Below, in pieces: positions 50,702-59,707 of a stretch of 64,000 nt of DNA (position 1 is the stretch's first letter; each line of letters begins with the position of its first letter). A model generated the notes under the pieces. It searched no databases. It worked only from the letters and a program-made list of their open reading frames with translations, and was not told where the DNA came from. The stretch comes from CAZIKF01 sp964539825 (GTDB taxonomy: Bacteria > Muiribacteriota > UBA6191). The stretch covers positions 1-64,000 of the forward strand of contig CAZIKF010000025.1 of NCBI GenBank assembly GCA_964539825.1. Reading direction: 5' to 3'. A program made the position numbers and the translations under genes.

Positions 50702-52204
50702 TTAGCTCTCCTTTTTAGAAGTAAGAAGGGTGGCCACTGTTCTCTTTTCTTTCTTGAGATACTTCCTGGCGACTTCCACCAGTGCTTCTGGTGTAAGGCT
50801 GAGGATTCTTTCAAAGTCCCAGAAAATCTCTTTCCAATCACCAAGGTTCATCTGATTTGAGAGAAGTAGACTTGTGAGGGTTGAGGCAGACTCAAGGGAG
50901 TATATGAATTCAGCCTTCATACGGGTTTGAACGCGCTTAATTTCCTCCTCGTCTACTCCGTTTTTGATCAAATCATCGATTACTTCTGAGATAAGGTCCA
51001 TCAGCTCAGAGGGTTGATGAGGATGCTTAGGGCTACCACCCACGAGGAACAATCCCGGGTATCTTTGTCCAGCCGCTCCCGCATAAGCCCATGCTGCAGT
51101 GGCTAACTTTCGCTTTACAACAATCTCCTGGTAAAAACGAGAAGTTTTGCCTCCTGATAAAACCTCTGCCAGGATGGTCAGTGCCGTCCCCTCTGGGGTG
51201 TTTAGACGCGGCATCTTATAGGAGGCATATAAGTAGGGCTGTGCCTTTTCATTAATTTCCACCCGTCGTTCACCGTTTTGCTCAGGTTCGCGAATGTGGG
51301 TTCGCTCAAGGCGATCCGAAGACTTCCAGGAGCCGAAGTACTTTTCAATGAGTGCCAGGGTTGGTTCGGGATATACATCGCCGACAAGCACCATTGTAGC
51401 GTTATTCGGAGCGTAATAATCTTTAAAAAAGGTTGTGAGCGTATCCTTTCTCAGGGTCTGCAATTCACTCATGTAGCCGATGATCGGATTGCGATAGTTA
51501 TGAGCCATGTAGGAGGCGCCCATCAAAGCCTCCCAGAGCTTTCCCTGGGGATTGGAGTCGGTTCTCATGCGGCGCTCTTCCATCACAACATCCCGCTCAG
51601 GAAAATAAGAACGCAAAATAGGCTGTCGAAACTTCATCGATTCCAACAAAGCCCATAGCTCCAGTTTATTGGAGGGTAAATCCACGATATAAACGGTGTT
51701 GTCCGTATTGGTATAAGCATTCAGACCCTTGCCCCCATTCGCAGAATAAATGGGATTATAGGGACTCTTGATCACCACTTGATTAAGCCGCTTTACAAGC
51801 TGGTCCATTCTTTTCTTGTAAAGCTTCAAGGCAGTAGGGTCCGGCTCTTCTCTTAACTGCTCTTCATCGAAGCGCTCAGCCCATTTCAGGATTTGGGCCG
51901 TAATCTCAGATTCCTTTTCAAAATCTTTGGTCCCGTAGACTCTATTGCCCTTAAACAGCATATGCTCAAGCATGTGGGCACAGCCGAAATTTCCGGCATG
52001 CTCATCCACTGAACCAACCTTAAAACCAATACTTGTACTCACTATTGGCGCGTCATGCTTTTCATAAATCATGACGGTTAAGCCATTTTCGAGAGTTTTA
52101 ACGGTGAGACGCTTTTCAAATTCCCCTTGAAGCTTTTCTACAAATGGGTTCGCTCCAAAATTCACAGAACAAAAAAACAGAACTAAAAGAATCCGTGACA
52201 ACAT
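50702..52204 (-). CDS. M16-family zinc peptidase, catalytic subunit
   Basis: A 500-residue secreted or periplasmic M16B peptidase (signal peptide MLSRILLVLFFCSVNFGANP). The inverted zinc motif is HMLEH at residues 77-81 (within GCAHMLEHMLFKG), and the MKFRQPILRSYFPERDVVMEERRMR region carries the downstream conserved Glu pair. It should degrade short or misfolded peptides. The ATG at 52204 has GGAG eight bases upstream; a longer frame begins at 52237. It is upstream of, and 2 bases from, the inactive M16 gene, so the heterodimer would be made from one transcript. Confidence 0.92.
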   Translation of the reverse strand: MLSRILLVLFFCSVNFGANPFVEKLQGEFEKRLTVKTLENGLTVMIYEKHDAPIVSTSIGFKVGSVDEHAGNFGCAHMLEHMLFKGNRVYGTKDFEKESEITAQILKWAERFDEEQLREEPDPTALKLYKKRMDQLVKRLNQVVIKSPYNPIYSANGGKGLNAYTNTDNTVYIVDLPSNKLELWALLESMKFRQPILRSYFPERDVVMEERRMRTDSNPQGKLWEALMGASYMAHNYRNPIIGYMSELQTLRKDTLTTFFKDYYAPNNATMVLVGDVYPEPTLALIEKYFGSWKSSDRLERTHIREPEQNGERRVEINEKAQPYLYASYKMPRLNTPEGTALTILAEVLSGGKTSRFYQEIVVKRKLATAAWAYAGAAGQRYPGLFLVGGSPKHPHQPSELMDLISEVIDDLIKNGVDEEEIKRVQTRMKAEFIYSLESASTLTSLLLSNQMNLGDWKEIFWDFERILSLTPEALVEVARKYLKKEKRTVATLLTSKKES

Positions 52205-52265
52205 TCCTACGACTCCTTCCTGATTCAGATCGGTCAAACAAAGTGAATGCCAACAAATAAACCAA

Positions 52266-52450
52266 CTAGGAGCCTGTCGGAGAATTGCCTTCTACTGCGA
52301 CCGGCTGCAAAAAACAGGCTCGGCGTTGTCACCGAAAAAACCGCTCTCAATGTGCTCCAGCACACCTTCGGCGGTATTTTCCGCCTCCGCCTTGATCCTG
52401 ATTTTTTCGCTCGGTCTCGTCACAAACTCAATTCTCCGACAGGCTCCTAG
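52266..52450. mobile_element. MITE-like element with perfect 22-bp inverted ends
   Basis: Bases 52266-52287 and 52429-52450 are exact reverse complements over 22 bp, beginning CTAGGAGCCTGTCGG and ending CCGACAGGCTCCTAG. CTAG at both ends could be a 4-bp target duplication, since it is palindromic. The inside (about 140 bp) has no credible gene; short frames exist but do not resemble proteins. Within the left 53 bases a second pair, GAGCCTGT and ACAGGCTC, forms a nested hairpin. A one-ended relative lies at 27871. No transposase is present in the window, so mobility would need a parental element elsewhere. It sits between an M16 gene and a TPR peptidase gene and may act as a terminator. Confidence 0.8.
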
Positions 52451-52570
52451 CAAAGCACTTTGAAACATCAGAGAAATAAAGTCAAGGTGATGTGGTCCAT
52501 ATTCGATTACAATTTCTTGGTCAGGTGAATCCATTGTCTGTTACACAACACACCGTTCACCCGGATCAAT

Positions 52571-53947
52571 ATGAAATTTCTTTTCCTGTCCGTTTTTTTT
52601 CTGACTTCTGCGGGAATCTTCGCGATGGATCGTGGAGATGTGCAGTACTTTAACCGGCAGATTCAGGAATTTCGATCTTTGATGGAATCTGGTGATTCCA
52701 GGTCTGCGTATTTGATTTTGTCAGGCCTTGAACAGAAATTTCCGGAAAATGAAAATCTCGGGTCCTGGTTTAGCCATTATCATCATATACAGGGTCGCGG
52801 GTTCTCAAGAGCAAACCAAAACAGTCTTGCTATAAAGCATTACCAAGAGGCTCTCAGGTATAGAGATAGTGAGGGAAACCGCGTATTACTTGCCGCAAGC
52901 CTGGTAGCCAACAAGGACTACTTTGAAGCTGCTTTGTTTATGGAAAACCATCTCGATGGATTGTCCCAAAAGAGCAGGTTTCATTTTATGAGGGAAGCTG
53001 CCCATAGTTACTCCCAGATCGAGAACTATAAGGCTGCGATCTATCATCTGAGAAACCTCTTGTTTGAAAATCCTGGTGACACGAATACGCTAAACCAACT
53101 GGCGGTAGCCTACCTGAGAAACGATGACGATGATGCCGCACTGGAGTTGCTGGAACAGATCAAAAAATATCGACCGCTCTCCGGGCAAGAAAAAGCCCTC
53201 GTTCAGCAAGCAAAGGGTAATGAAAAAGTGAAGGGAAAGTATCGAACAGTGGTTTCCTCTTCGTTTGAAATCCAGATTGATAATGAGAAATATGACCAAT
53301 ACCTACTTTTTATCCTGGGGATTCTTGAGAAGGCATACATGGATCTAGGAAGAATTTTTAACTACTATCCCAAACACAAGACCAGGGTCAAGGTTCTTAC
53401 AGACCAGGATTTTACCCACATTACCGGAACCAATGAGAATATTCTCGGGTTGCGAACCAACTCTTCAAAGGAACTCTATATCCGCTTTGGTAAAAACATT
53501 GAAAGTTCCAAACAAAAGGAACTCAAAAGGGTTCTGTGGCATGAATACAATCACCACCTTTTGCTCGCAAAGACCAGGGGGCTCGGGAATATACCCAGCT
53601 GGTTCACCGAGGGATTGGCTGTCTTTTATGAACCAGACTTCCAACTGGAAACTCACCGGGATCGATTGAAAAAATTAGATGAAAAGGGGTTTCTATTTAA
53701 TGCTAAAACCCTGCCGCCAGCCATGAGTAACTATTCCATGTACATCATGGCCGCTAGCATGGTTCACTTGCTCAATGAGCAAGGGACTCTCGCCGCTATC
53801 CTGGTAGGATTAAAGAATCTGAACTATCGGTATATCTTCGAAGACTTATTTCGAGATACTACCGGCCTGAACTCCCCGGAGTTTACAAATCAATGGAACA
53901 AATACATTAGCGGGTATCTAGAAAAACATCAGGCTCAAGAGCAGTGA
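52571..53947 (+). CDS. TPR-containing gluzincin (peptidase MA-like) zinc peptidase
   Basis: A 458-residue exported protein. After a signal peptide (KFLFLSVFFLTSAGIFA), TPR-like repeats occupy about 40-220 (ALRYRDSEGNRVLLAASLV, ENYKAAIYHLRNLLFENPGD, NQLAVAYLRNDDDDAALELL). The C-terminal peptidase has HEYNH at 324-328 (HExxH zinc motif) and NIPSWFTEGLAVFYEP with Glu347 as the third ligand, the gluzincin/peptidase MA pattern. Substrate unknown. It starts about 120 bases after the MITE-like element and is convergent with a TPR gene. Confidence 0.85.
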   Translation: MKFLFLSVFFLTSAGIFAMDRGDVQYFNRQIQEFRSLMESGDSRSAYLILSGLEQKFPENENLGSWFSHYHHIQGRGFSRANQNSLAIKHYQEALRYRDSEGNRVLLAASLVANKDYFEAALFMENHLDGLSQKSRFHFMREAAHSYSQIENYKAAIYHLRNLLFENPGDTNTLNQLAVAYLRNDDDDAALELLEQIKKYRPLSGQEKALVQQAKGNEKVKGKYRTVVSSSFEIQIDNEKYDQYLLFILGILEKAYMDLGRIFNYYPKHKTRVKVLTDQDFTHITGTNENILGLRTNSSKELYIRFGKNIESSKQKELKRVLWHEYNHHLLLAKTRGLGNIPSWFTEGLAVFYEPDFQLETHRDRLKKLDEKGFLFNAKTLPPAMSNYSMYIMAASMVHLLNEQGTLAAILVGLKNLNYRYIFEDLFRDTTGLNSPEFTNQWNKYISGYLEKHQAQEQ

Positions 53948-53991
53948 CCCGAAATGCCTGGGTTGTTTGAGAAGGCGGAAAGTTCATGCAT

Positions 53992-54525
53992 TCAATGAAC
54001 CAGGTCTGAGCCTTCCTGGAATTCCCCCATGGCCTGGATGATTTCCAAAGCTTCGAGGGCAGGGGTATGATCTGGAAAGAATTCAAGAGCTTTCAAGTAT
54101 TCTTTACGCGCCAGGGAGAGCTTTCCCTGTTTCATATAGATGTTTCCCAAATTTACATAGGGAAAGTGGCGGGGTTCATAGCGGCTGGCCTTCTTGGCTT
54201 TCTCAAACCACTCGATGGCTGCGTCGAGTTTTCCAAGGTGGAGTAAGTAAACACCGATATCGTTATAGGGATTACCAAAATCAGGATCAAGTTCAATGGC
54301 CTTATAGCACAGATCAATGGCTTCGGTGTAATAACCGTCATAGGTAAGCATCCAACCCAGATAAGTGTATCCATCCGCGGTAGGATGCATTTTTACCGAA
54401 CGAAGAAACATATCTCTGGCTTCTTGAATCCGGTTTTGAGAGGCGAGCTCATTTCCCAGCTCAATCAACTCATAGGCCTTTTCCATCGACATGACCTGAT
54501 TTTCGTCCCTGGCTAAAGGCTCCAT
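53992..54525 (-). CDS. TPR protein (conserved, short)
   Basis: A 177-residue protein of three or four TPR units (NRIQEARDMFLRSVKMHPT, YYTEAIDLCYKAIELDPDFGNPYNDIGVYLLHLGKLDAAIEWFEKAKKASRYEPRHFPYVNLGNIYMKQGKLSLARKEYLKALEFFPD). DPDFGNPYNDIG and RYEPRHFP are strongly conserved in a family known from several phyla, including Acidobacteria and Myxococcota, with no defined function. There is no signal peptide, so it is cytoplasmic. It is convergent with the gluzincin gene and has no close cotranscribed neighbour. Confidence 0.85.
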   Translation of the reverse strand: MEPLARDENQVMSMEKAYELIELGNELASQNRIQEARDMFLRSVKMHPTADGYTYLGWMLTYDGYYTEAIDLCYKAIELDPDFGNPYNDIGVYLLHLGKLDAAIEWFEKAKKASRYEPRHFPYVNLGNIYMKQGKLSLARKEYLKALEFFPDHTPALEALEIIQAMGEFQEGSDLVH

Positions 54526-54822
54526 GCTTCTAAATCCTTCTCGACTCCATCAGTTTACAGACCATCAGTTGGAATCAAAATTGAGAATCTACCCCTCAGT
54601 AGACAACTATCTACAAACTGTTGTACATCAGTATAGCGCAATCATCCCTCCTGAAGAAACACTGTCGATACCCATCACTGCTCAGGTTTGGAGAATTTAC
54701 CCTAAATCAACAAGCGATAAAAATGGATAGGAAACTATGAAATAGCACAACTATGGAATATGACAAAATGTCGTTGGCTAATATATTAGGGTCAAGCTGT
54801 CCAACCCAAGATAATAAACTTT
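54526..54822. other. Intergenic region without a recognised gene
   Basis: Nearly 300 bases lie between the TPR gene and the cytochrome gene, both on the minus strand. They should hold the TPR gene promoter and the cytochrome terminator. The sequence is AT-rich near 54720-54800. I see no strong hairpin, repeat or RNA signature. A short plus-strand open frame inside has no recognisable composition. Confidence 0.5.
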
Positions 54823-55446
54823 CTACTCAAAGGTCTGAATGTAAGCGATCACATCTTTCATGGCTGCCTCGTCGGCTAGAATTCCAGCCATAGGACGCAT
54901 CTGCATCCCACCCATATCACCGGGTTTAGCACCTCTCAGACCTTTCTTGAAGTTTTGTAGTTGGCTGAGCAGATACCAGCTATGCTGCCCCGTTAGCCGG
55001 GGAGACTTGAGAGCCACATTCCCCTGCCCACGGTCTCCGTGGCAAGCCTGGCATGTGATGTACAAAGCCTTTCCTTTCTCTGCGTTCCCCTCAACTTTAT
55101 CCGGGACAGTGGTAGGATTTAGGGAGCCTACGTAAGCGACTACATCATCCATAGCCTCATCCGTAGTCAGTGTTGCGGTCATGGCTTTCATCTGACCACC
55201 ATAGGTATCTGCGGGATCATAACCGCGCAAACCTTCTTTAAATTTCTTAAGAGTATCCTTTAGGTACCAGGCTTCCTGACCGGCGATTCTGGGAGCCTTC
55301 ATCGCAGCGACACCTCCGCCATCAGGGCCATGACAGGCTGTGCACACCATGTAGAGTGCCTTACCTTTGGCAGCATCCGCTGCAACACCCAAAGAAATAA
55401 GTAAAGCCATTCCCATCCAAAATCCAATTATTCTACGAACCGCCAT
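54823..55446 (-). CDS. Diheme cytochrome c (c4-like)
   Basis: A 207-residue periplasmic cytochrome with signal peptide (RIIGFWMGMALLISLGVAADA) and two class I heme domains in tandem. CTACHG (Cys35, Cys38, His39) and CQACHG (Cys132, Cys135, His136) bind the hemes; downstream Met (GGQMKAMTATL and GGMQMRPMAGIL) are the axial ligand candidates. Both halves share the APRIAGQEAWYLKDTLKKFKEGLRG and SPRLTGQHSWYLLSQLQNFKKGLRG pattern of cytochrome c4. It carries electrons in the respiratory chain. The ATG at 55446 has AAGGAG six bases upstream. It is about 100 bases after the ABC permease gene. Confidence 0.92.
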   Translation of the reverse strand: MAVRRIIGFWMGMALLISLGVAADAAKGKALYMVCTACHGPDGGGVAAMKAPRIAGQEAWYLKDTLKKFKEGLRGYDPADTYGGQMKAMTATLTTDEAMDDVVAYVGSLNPTTVPDKVEGNAEKGKALYITCQACHGDRGQGNVALKSPRLTGQHSWYLLSQLQNFKKGLRGAKPGDMGGMQMRPMAGILADEAAMKDVIAYIQTFE

Positions 55447-55549
55447 CAGTACTCCTTCGAAGTGAAAATAATAGGAAATCTCAATCACGAGGGGCAAAAT
55501 GACCCGCCAATAAAGATTTGCAGAGAAGTCAGCAAAAATCAGACCACTC

Positions 55550-56314
55550 TCAGGTCTGTAGACGATATCCCGAGTGAAACACCCACCACGCCAAAGAAGC
55601 AGCCAGGAATTGAAAGACCACCAAGAGGCTCAGGGAAAAATAAATGGGAAGATCGGATACACCCAGGAAACCATAGCGTAAGGCATCGATCATATAAAGA
55701 ATGGGATTCACCAGAGTGACCTTTTGAAAGAAAGGACTAAGTCTTTGAATGGAATAGAATACTCCGCCCAAAAAGGTCAGAGGTAAGATCAGGAATTGGT
55801 TCAGAATTGTCATTTGATCGAAATTCTTAGCCCAGACTCCAGCCACGATGCCAAGAGCCGAAAATGTCGAACAAACCAATGCGGAAACCACGATTACAAT
55901 AAGGGGTGACTCAATGGGTAGAGCTACGAATGGAAGTACTGCGAGATAGGTGATAGCTCCCACCAGTATCCCTCGCAGAGCCCCGGCGAACATATAAGCG
56001 CTAACCTTCTCAAATGAGGAGATGGGCCAGGTCAAAATCTCAAAAATGGTGTTGGAATACTTGGCGATCATCAAAGATGAGGCACTATTTTGGAAGGCAT
56101 TGCTGATCATGCCCATCATGATTAGTCCCGGGATGAGAAATTCAAGAAATGAGATTCCCTCTATTTGTGAAGGCATCTGCTGCATGGGTAATCCAAAAAC
56201 AGCAACGTAAAGAAGACTGGAGATCAAGGGGGAAAAAAGAGTCTGGATCTTTACACTCATGAAGCGATCAGTTTCCTTTTGAAAAAGGGTTCGAAAACCA
56301 ATGGGATTACTCAT
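55550..56314 (-). CDS. ABC-2 type transporter permease
   Basis: A 254-residue membrane protein with six hydrophobic helices, among them LISSLLYVAVFGLPMQQM, LIPGLIMMGMISNAFQNSASSLMIAKYSNTIFEILTWPISSFEKV, and LNQFLILPLTFLGGVFYSIQRLSPFFQKVTLVNPILYMIDALRYGFLG. These are the ABC-2 permease signature. Its start overlaps the ATPase gene stop by four bases (ATGA), so the two form an exporter. Substrate unknown; ABC-2 exporters move polysaccharides, drugs or lipids. Last gene of the operon that begins with the two SpoIIE-type receptors. Confidence 0.92.
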   Translation of the reverse strand: MSNPIGFRTLFQKETDRFMSVKIQTLFSPLISSLLYVAVFGLPMQQMPSQIEGISFLEFLIPGLIMMGMISNAFQNSASSLMIAKYSNTIFEILTWPISSFEKVSAYMFAGALRGILVGAITYLAVLPFVALPIESPLIVIVVSALVCSTFSALGIVAGVWAKNFDQMTILNQFLILPLTFLGGVFYSIQRLSPFFQKVTLVNPILYMIDALRYGFLGVSDLPIYFSLSLLVVFQFLAASLAWWVFHSGYRLQT

Positions 56315-57222
56315 GCGAAGCCCACCAATCGACGAAAGATATCTTCCAGGTTGTCCTCACGAAGCTTGAGATCAGCGACCCTGGCGGGGACCGTGGAAAG
56401 AGCTTTTAAAATACCGGGTAGTTCTCCTTCCTTGTAGTTGATCTTAAGCCTTCCCTCACTTCCACTTCTTTCGAGTTCATAAGGGACATCCAGGTTAAAT
56501 TCACCCTTCAGTTCCTGCAGGCTCACTTCCATTTGAAGAGTGTTACCAAGGATTCTAACCAGCTCTCGGGTCTCTCCCATTTCGATGACTGAACCGTGAT
56601 CAATGATGCAGATTCTATCGCAGATCTCCTCCGCCTCTCGAAGGTTATGAGTCGTTAAGATGATCGTAACCCCAGCATCATTAAGCTCCTTGACTGCATT
56701 CCACAAAGAAACGGTTAGACCCAGGTCCACACCAGCGGTGGGCTCATCCAATATTAGAATTTTCGGGCGATGGATCATGGCCTTTGCCACCATCAGACGC
56801 CTCTTCATTCCGCCCGAAAGGTGCCGGGTAATCTCTTCTCGTTTATCAATCAAATCCAGTTTGGTCAGGACTTCCTCGATATAGTCCTCATTATTTTGAA
56901 TTCCAAAAAAACCAGACTGGTACTGCAGAACCTGGTGTACCGTGAAAAATCCCTCCGCGCATAGTTCCTGCGGTACTACTCCCAGGATCCATTTGGCCGC
57001 CAAATGCTCCTCTGGGATAGAATGATTAAGGATCTTTACCGCTCCAGAAGTCTTCTTTACAACTCCGCATAAGATGTTGATCAACGTTGATTTACCCGCT
57101 CCGTTGGGACCTAATAATCCAAAAATCTCTCCCTCTTTTACGGATAGACTCACACCCTTTAGAGCCCTAAAAGAGTTCTCGTAGGTCTTTTCGAGATCAT
57201 GAATTTCAATGGCGTTGTGCAT
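56311..57222 (-). CDS. ABC transporter ATP-binding protein (ABC-2 exporter)
   Basis: A 303-residue ATPase. Walker A is GPNGAGKST (38-46), the signature LSGGM (135-139), Walker B ILILDEPTAGVD (155-166) and the H-loop LTTHNLREAE. The last 70 residues are the C-terminal extension usual in CcmA/NatA-like exporters. It drives the permease at 55550. Its start is one base from the end of the SpoIIE phosphatase gene, which implies joint expression and perhaps joint function with the receptors. Substrate unknown. Confidence 0.94.
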   Translation of the reverse strand: MHNAIEIHDLEKTYENSFRALKGVSLSVKEGEIFGLLGPNGAGKSTLINILCGVVKKTSGAVKILNHSIPEEHLAAKWILGVVPQELCAEGFFTVHQVLQYQSGFFGIQNNEDYIEEVLTKLDLIDKREEITRHLSGGMKRRLMVAKAMIHRPKILILDEPTAGVDLGLTVSLWNAVKELNDAGVTIILTTHNLREAEEICDRICIIDHGSVIEMGETRELVRILGNTLQMEVSLQELKGEFNLDVPYELERSGSEGRLKINYKEGELPGILKALSTVPARVADLKLREDNLEDIFRRLVGFA

Positions 57223-57223
57223 A

Positions 57224-59707
57224 TTAATTTCCTATTTTAAGAATCAGGAAGGTCACATCATCACTCAATTGCCCCTGGTATGAAAAGTCCGAAAGCTCCT
57301 CCACCAACTTTACTTTTAGTTCTTCAGGGGAATCCTTTGAGCCAGGTACAAGGATTTCCAGGAGTCTAGCCTCCCCAAATAGATCTCCGCCACTGCCCTC
57401 TAGCTCAGTAACTCCATCCGTATATAAAAATATTAGATCTCCCTTCAGAAGATCCATACTCTCCAGGGAATGTTCCGGACCGCTGATGATTCCAACAGGT
57501 AGCCCCTTCCCGCTAAGAAATAAGGGATCTGAATCACGGATCAGGATCATTCGATTATGTCCGGCCGAACAATACTGAAAGCTAGATGCCTGCGGATCTA
57601 GCTTGAGTAAAAATAGAGTACAGAAAAAGTCCTGGGCACCATATCCCTCAAGCGCTTCATGGAGATTTCCAATCGCCTTATTCAGAGACATACCAGACAG
57701 ACAAAAGGCATGTAGTAGGGCTTTAATGAACGAAGCGTAAAGTGCTGCTCCAAGACCTTTACCCGAAACATCGGCAATCACAAACAATTCGCTATCTGAA
57801 ATCCTCTGGTGGTCAAAAAAATCACCGCCCAGGGTCGTTGCCGGCTGATAATAAGAAACAACCTCAAAATAGGGGGTGTGGGGAAGTACTTTGGGCAACA
57901 ATTCTCGCTGAATCTGACGAGAGATTTCAAACTCCCTTTCTGTCTTAAGTGAAAGCTTAAAGTTTTCTTCCAGGCTCTTTTTCTCAAAGAAAAATCGAAC
58001 CTGCTCATGGAAGGGTTCGATACCCTCACCCTTTCCCTGAAAATCCCAGATAGCATCTCCTTGTTGAGGAGAGTCTGTGTGCTCCAAGACTATCTTGTGA
58101 TCACTGAAACTAATCTCTCGAAGCGCCGGTTCATATCCTAGAAAATCTAGTTCAAAGCATTCCCGAAACGTCTTTCTCAACGTCACCAGGAACTCTTCAG
58201 TGGAAGGATTGTCATGAATTCTGGACTGCAAGTCTGCCAGCGCATTAGCTCGTTGAAAGCGTAGGGATAGATTTCGAACCTTTGCCAAAAAAGTGTTCCT
58301 CATGATGCCAAACTCGATGAAATTGTGCGAAAAGTCTTCAATGTGCCTTGGATCCAAATCTATGGAGGTCTCTCCAACCCTGAGGGCAAAATCTCGTAGG
58401 GGTCTTGAAAAGCGAAACGTCAAAAGAGTCGCAAAACACAGGAATGCGAAAAGCAGTACCAACATTCCACCCTGAACAAAATCAAGAAGGCGCTGATGGG
58501 ATGCAACCAGCTCCGACTTACCAATGGAAAAGAAATGGATAAATCCACGCAAGACCGAGTCCGGGAAGGATATTCCAAAGCGCCGCTCACCCGATTCAGC
58601 GGTGTAGGAGAAGCGCAGGGTACGCCTGGCCACATAGAGTTCCTTTTGAAAGCGGGACAAACTAATTTCCTGTTCCTTTCTTCCCCCTCTCTCAAGAAGC
58701 TTTATATCGCTTAGCACCGAGAGCGAGGTAGAGGACTGAAATCCGGTAGAAGGAATCGAAGAAATAGAATAGGTGGATGGAGTTTTTTCAAGACTCAAAG
58801 GGCTTTCCCTTGAAAGACGTTTGATCATACGAGGGAAAAGATTTTGCACATTCAGTGCAACACAAAGACAGCCCCTGGGTAGATTCTTGATTTTGTCTAG
58901 CTGCCCAATTTTTTGCGACACAAGACCCAATGCCTCCCTACCCTCCTTTGAAAGGGGGATATCACCAAGCATGAGCCTTAAGGCCAGGGGACGAAAATAA
59001 AGGGTAAAAAACTCAAATTTACTTTTCTCATAGTCATAGGCAAAATTATGCCGCATTGCCTCAAATGTCCTCTTGGCAGTCTCCATGCCCACTCTTTTTC
59101 GTAGAACCAGGATAACGAGGCTCTGGAAGATTTGCTCCAGGGCCCCAGTCTCCTGGGGGTCCAGCTTTAGAAGAGCAATAGACGCTAAATTGACATCAAC
59201 TTTGGAGTTGGCCTGGGCAAACTGCAAGGGGACTTCCAAACCGTAATACTGCATGAAAAGATCAGCCGAACTAAGGTTGGGAAATTTCTTTAGGACGAGA
59301 CGGCGAACACGCTTCAGGGAAAGGAGGTGCTTTCGCCTGAAGGGGGGCTCCAGGTCACGGGCATAATCGGACAGGAAAGGGAACGGACTCCTCCACAGAT
59401 CAGTGGGCTTTCGATATAGTGACGGACTTAAAGTTTTATGAGCATTCTTTTTGAACTTTTTTAGCTCCTTTTTGAGCATTGTTTCAATCTCTTCAAGCTC
59501 TGAGGTATAAGTTCTTTCCCAACTTGAAGCCTGGTCGAGGGCCCCGTGAAAAAAACGATCGGTCCCTACTTCCAATTGAAGATCAAGGTAATAGGAACCC
59601 AAACCAAAGACTAGTAATCCAGGAAGGGCTACACAAGCCAGAGCCCCACCCAGAATCCAACCAAAAAAAGATTCCCTCATGCTCTGGCCCCACTTTTGCC
59701 AAGACAT
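57224..59707 (-). CDS. Membrane receptor with SpoIIE/PP2C phosphatase domain
   Basis: An 827-residue receptor: helix at about 15-37, extracytoplasmic domain to about 405, second helix at about 408-430, then a HAMP-like region and a C-terminal SpoIIE-type serine phosphatase (about 600-825). The catalytic metal motifs are intact: TTLGGDFFDHQ, IADVSGKGLGAALYASF, SAGHNRMILI, LPVGIISGPEHS, LIFLYTDGVTEL and LSDDVTFLILKIG. It probably dephosphorylates an anti-sigma antagonist or similar partner, which is not seen here. A shorter start at 59680 is possible. Overlaps the other receptor gene by 31 bases. Confidence 0.88.
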   Translation of the reverse strand: MSWQKWGQSMRESFFGWILGGALACVALPGLLVFGLGSYYLDLQLEVGTDRFFHGALDQASSWERTYTSELEEIETMLKKELKKFKKNAHKTLSPSLYRKPTDLWRSPFPFLSDYARDLEPPFRRKHLLSLKRVRRLVLKKFPNLSSADLFMQYYGLEVPLQFAQANSKVDVNLASIALLKLDPQETGALEQIFQSLVILVLRKRVGMETAKRTFEAMRHNFAYDYEKSKFEFFTLYFRPLALRLMLGDIPLSKEGREALGLVSQKIGQLDKIKNLPRGCLCVALNVQNLFPRMIKRLSRESPLSLEKTPSTYSISSIPSTGFQSSTSLSVLSDIKLLERGGRKEQEISLSRFQKELYVARRTLRFSYTAESGERRFGISFPDSVLRGFIHFFSIGKSELVASHQRLLDFVQGGMLVLLFAFLCFATLLTFRFSRPLRDFALRVGETSIDLDPRHIEDFSHNFIEFGIMRNTFLAKVRNLSLRFQRANALADLQSRIHDNPSTEEFLVTLRKTFRECFELDFLGYEPALREISFSDHKIVLEHTDSPQQGDAIWDFQGKGEGIEPFHEQVRFFFEKKSLEENFKLSLKTEREFEISRQIQRELLPKVLPHTPYFEVVSYYQPATTLGGDFFDHQRISDSELFVIADVSGKGLGAALYASFIKALLHAFCLSGMSLNKAIGNLHEALEGYGAQDFFCTLFLLKLDPQASSFQYCSAGHNRMILIRDSDPLFLSGKGLPVGIISGPEHSLESMDLLKGDLIFLYTDGVTELEGSGGDLFGEARLLEILVPGSKDSPEELKVKLVEELSDFSYQGQLSDDVTFLILKIGN

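Noticed and set aside
52247..52534. Short genes on both strands across the MITE-like element
   Set aside because: They run across the inverted ends and lack any protein-like pattern.
54524..54730. Plus-strand frame opposite the TPR start
   Set aside because: No motif or ribosome site, and it begins in the TPR promoter region.
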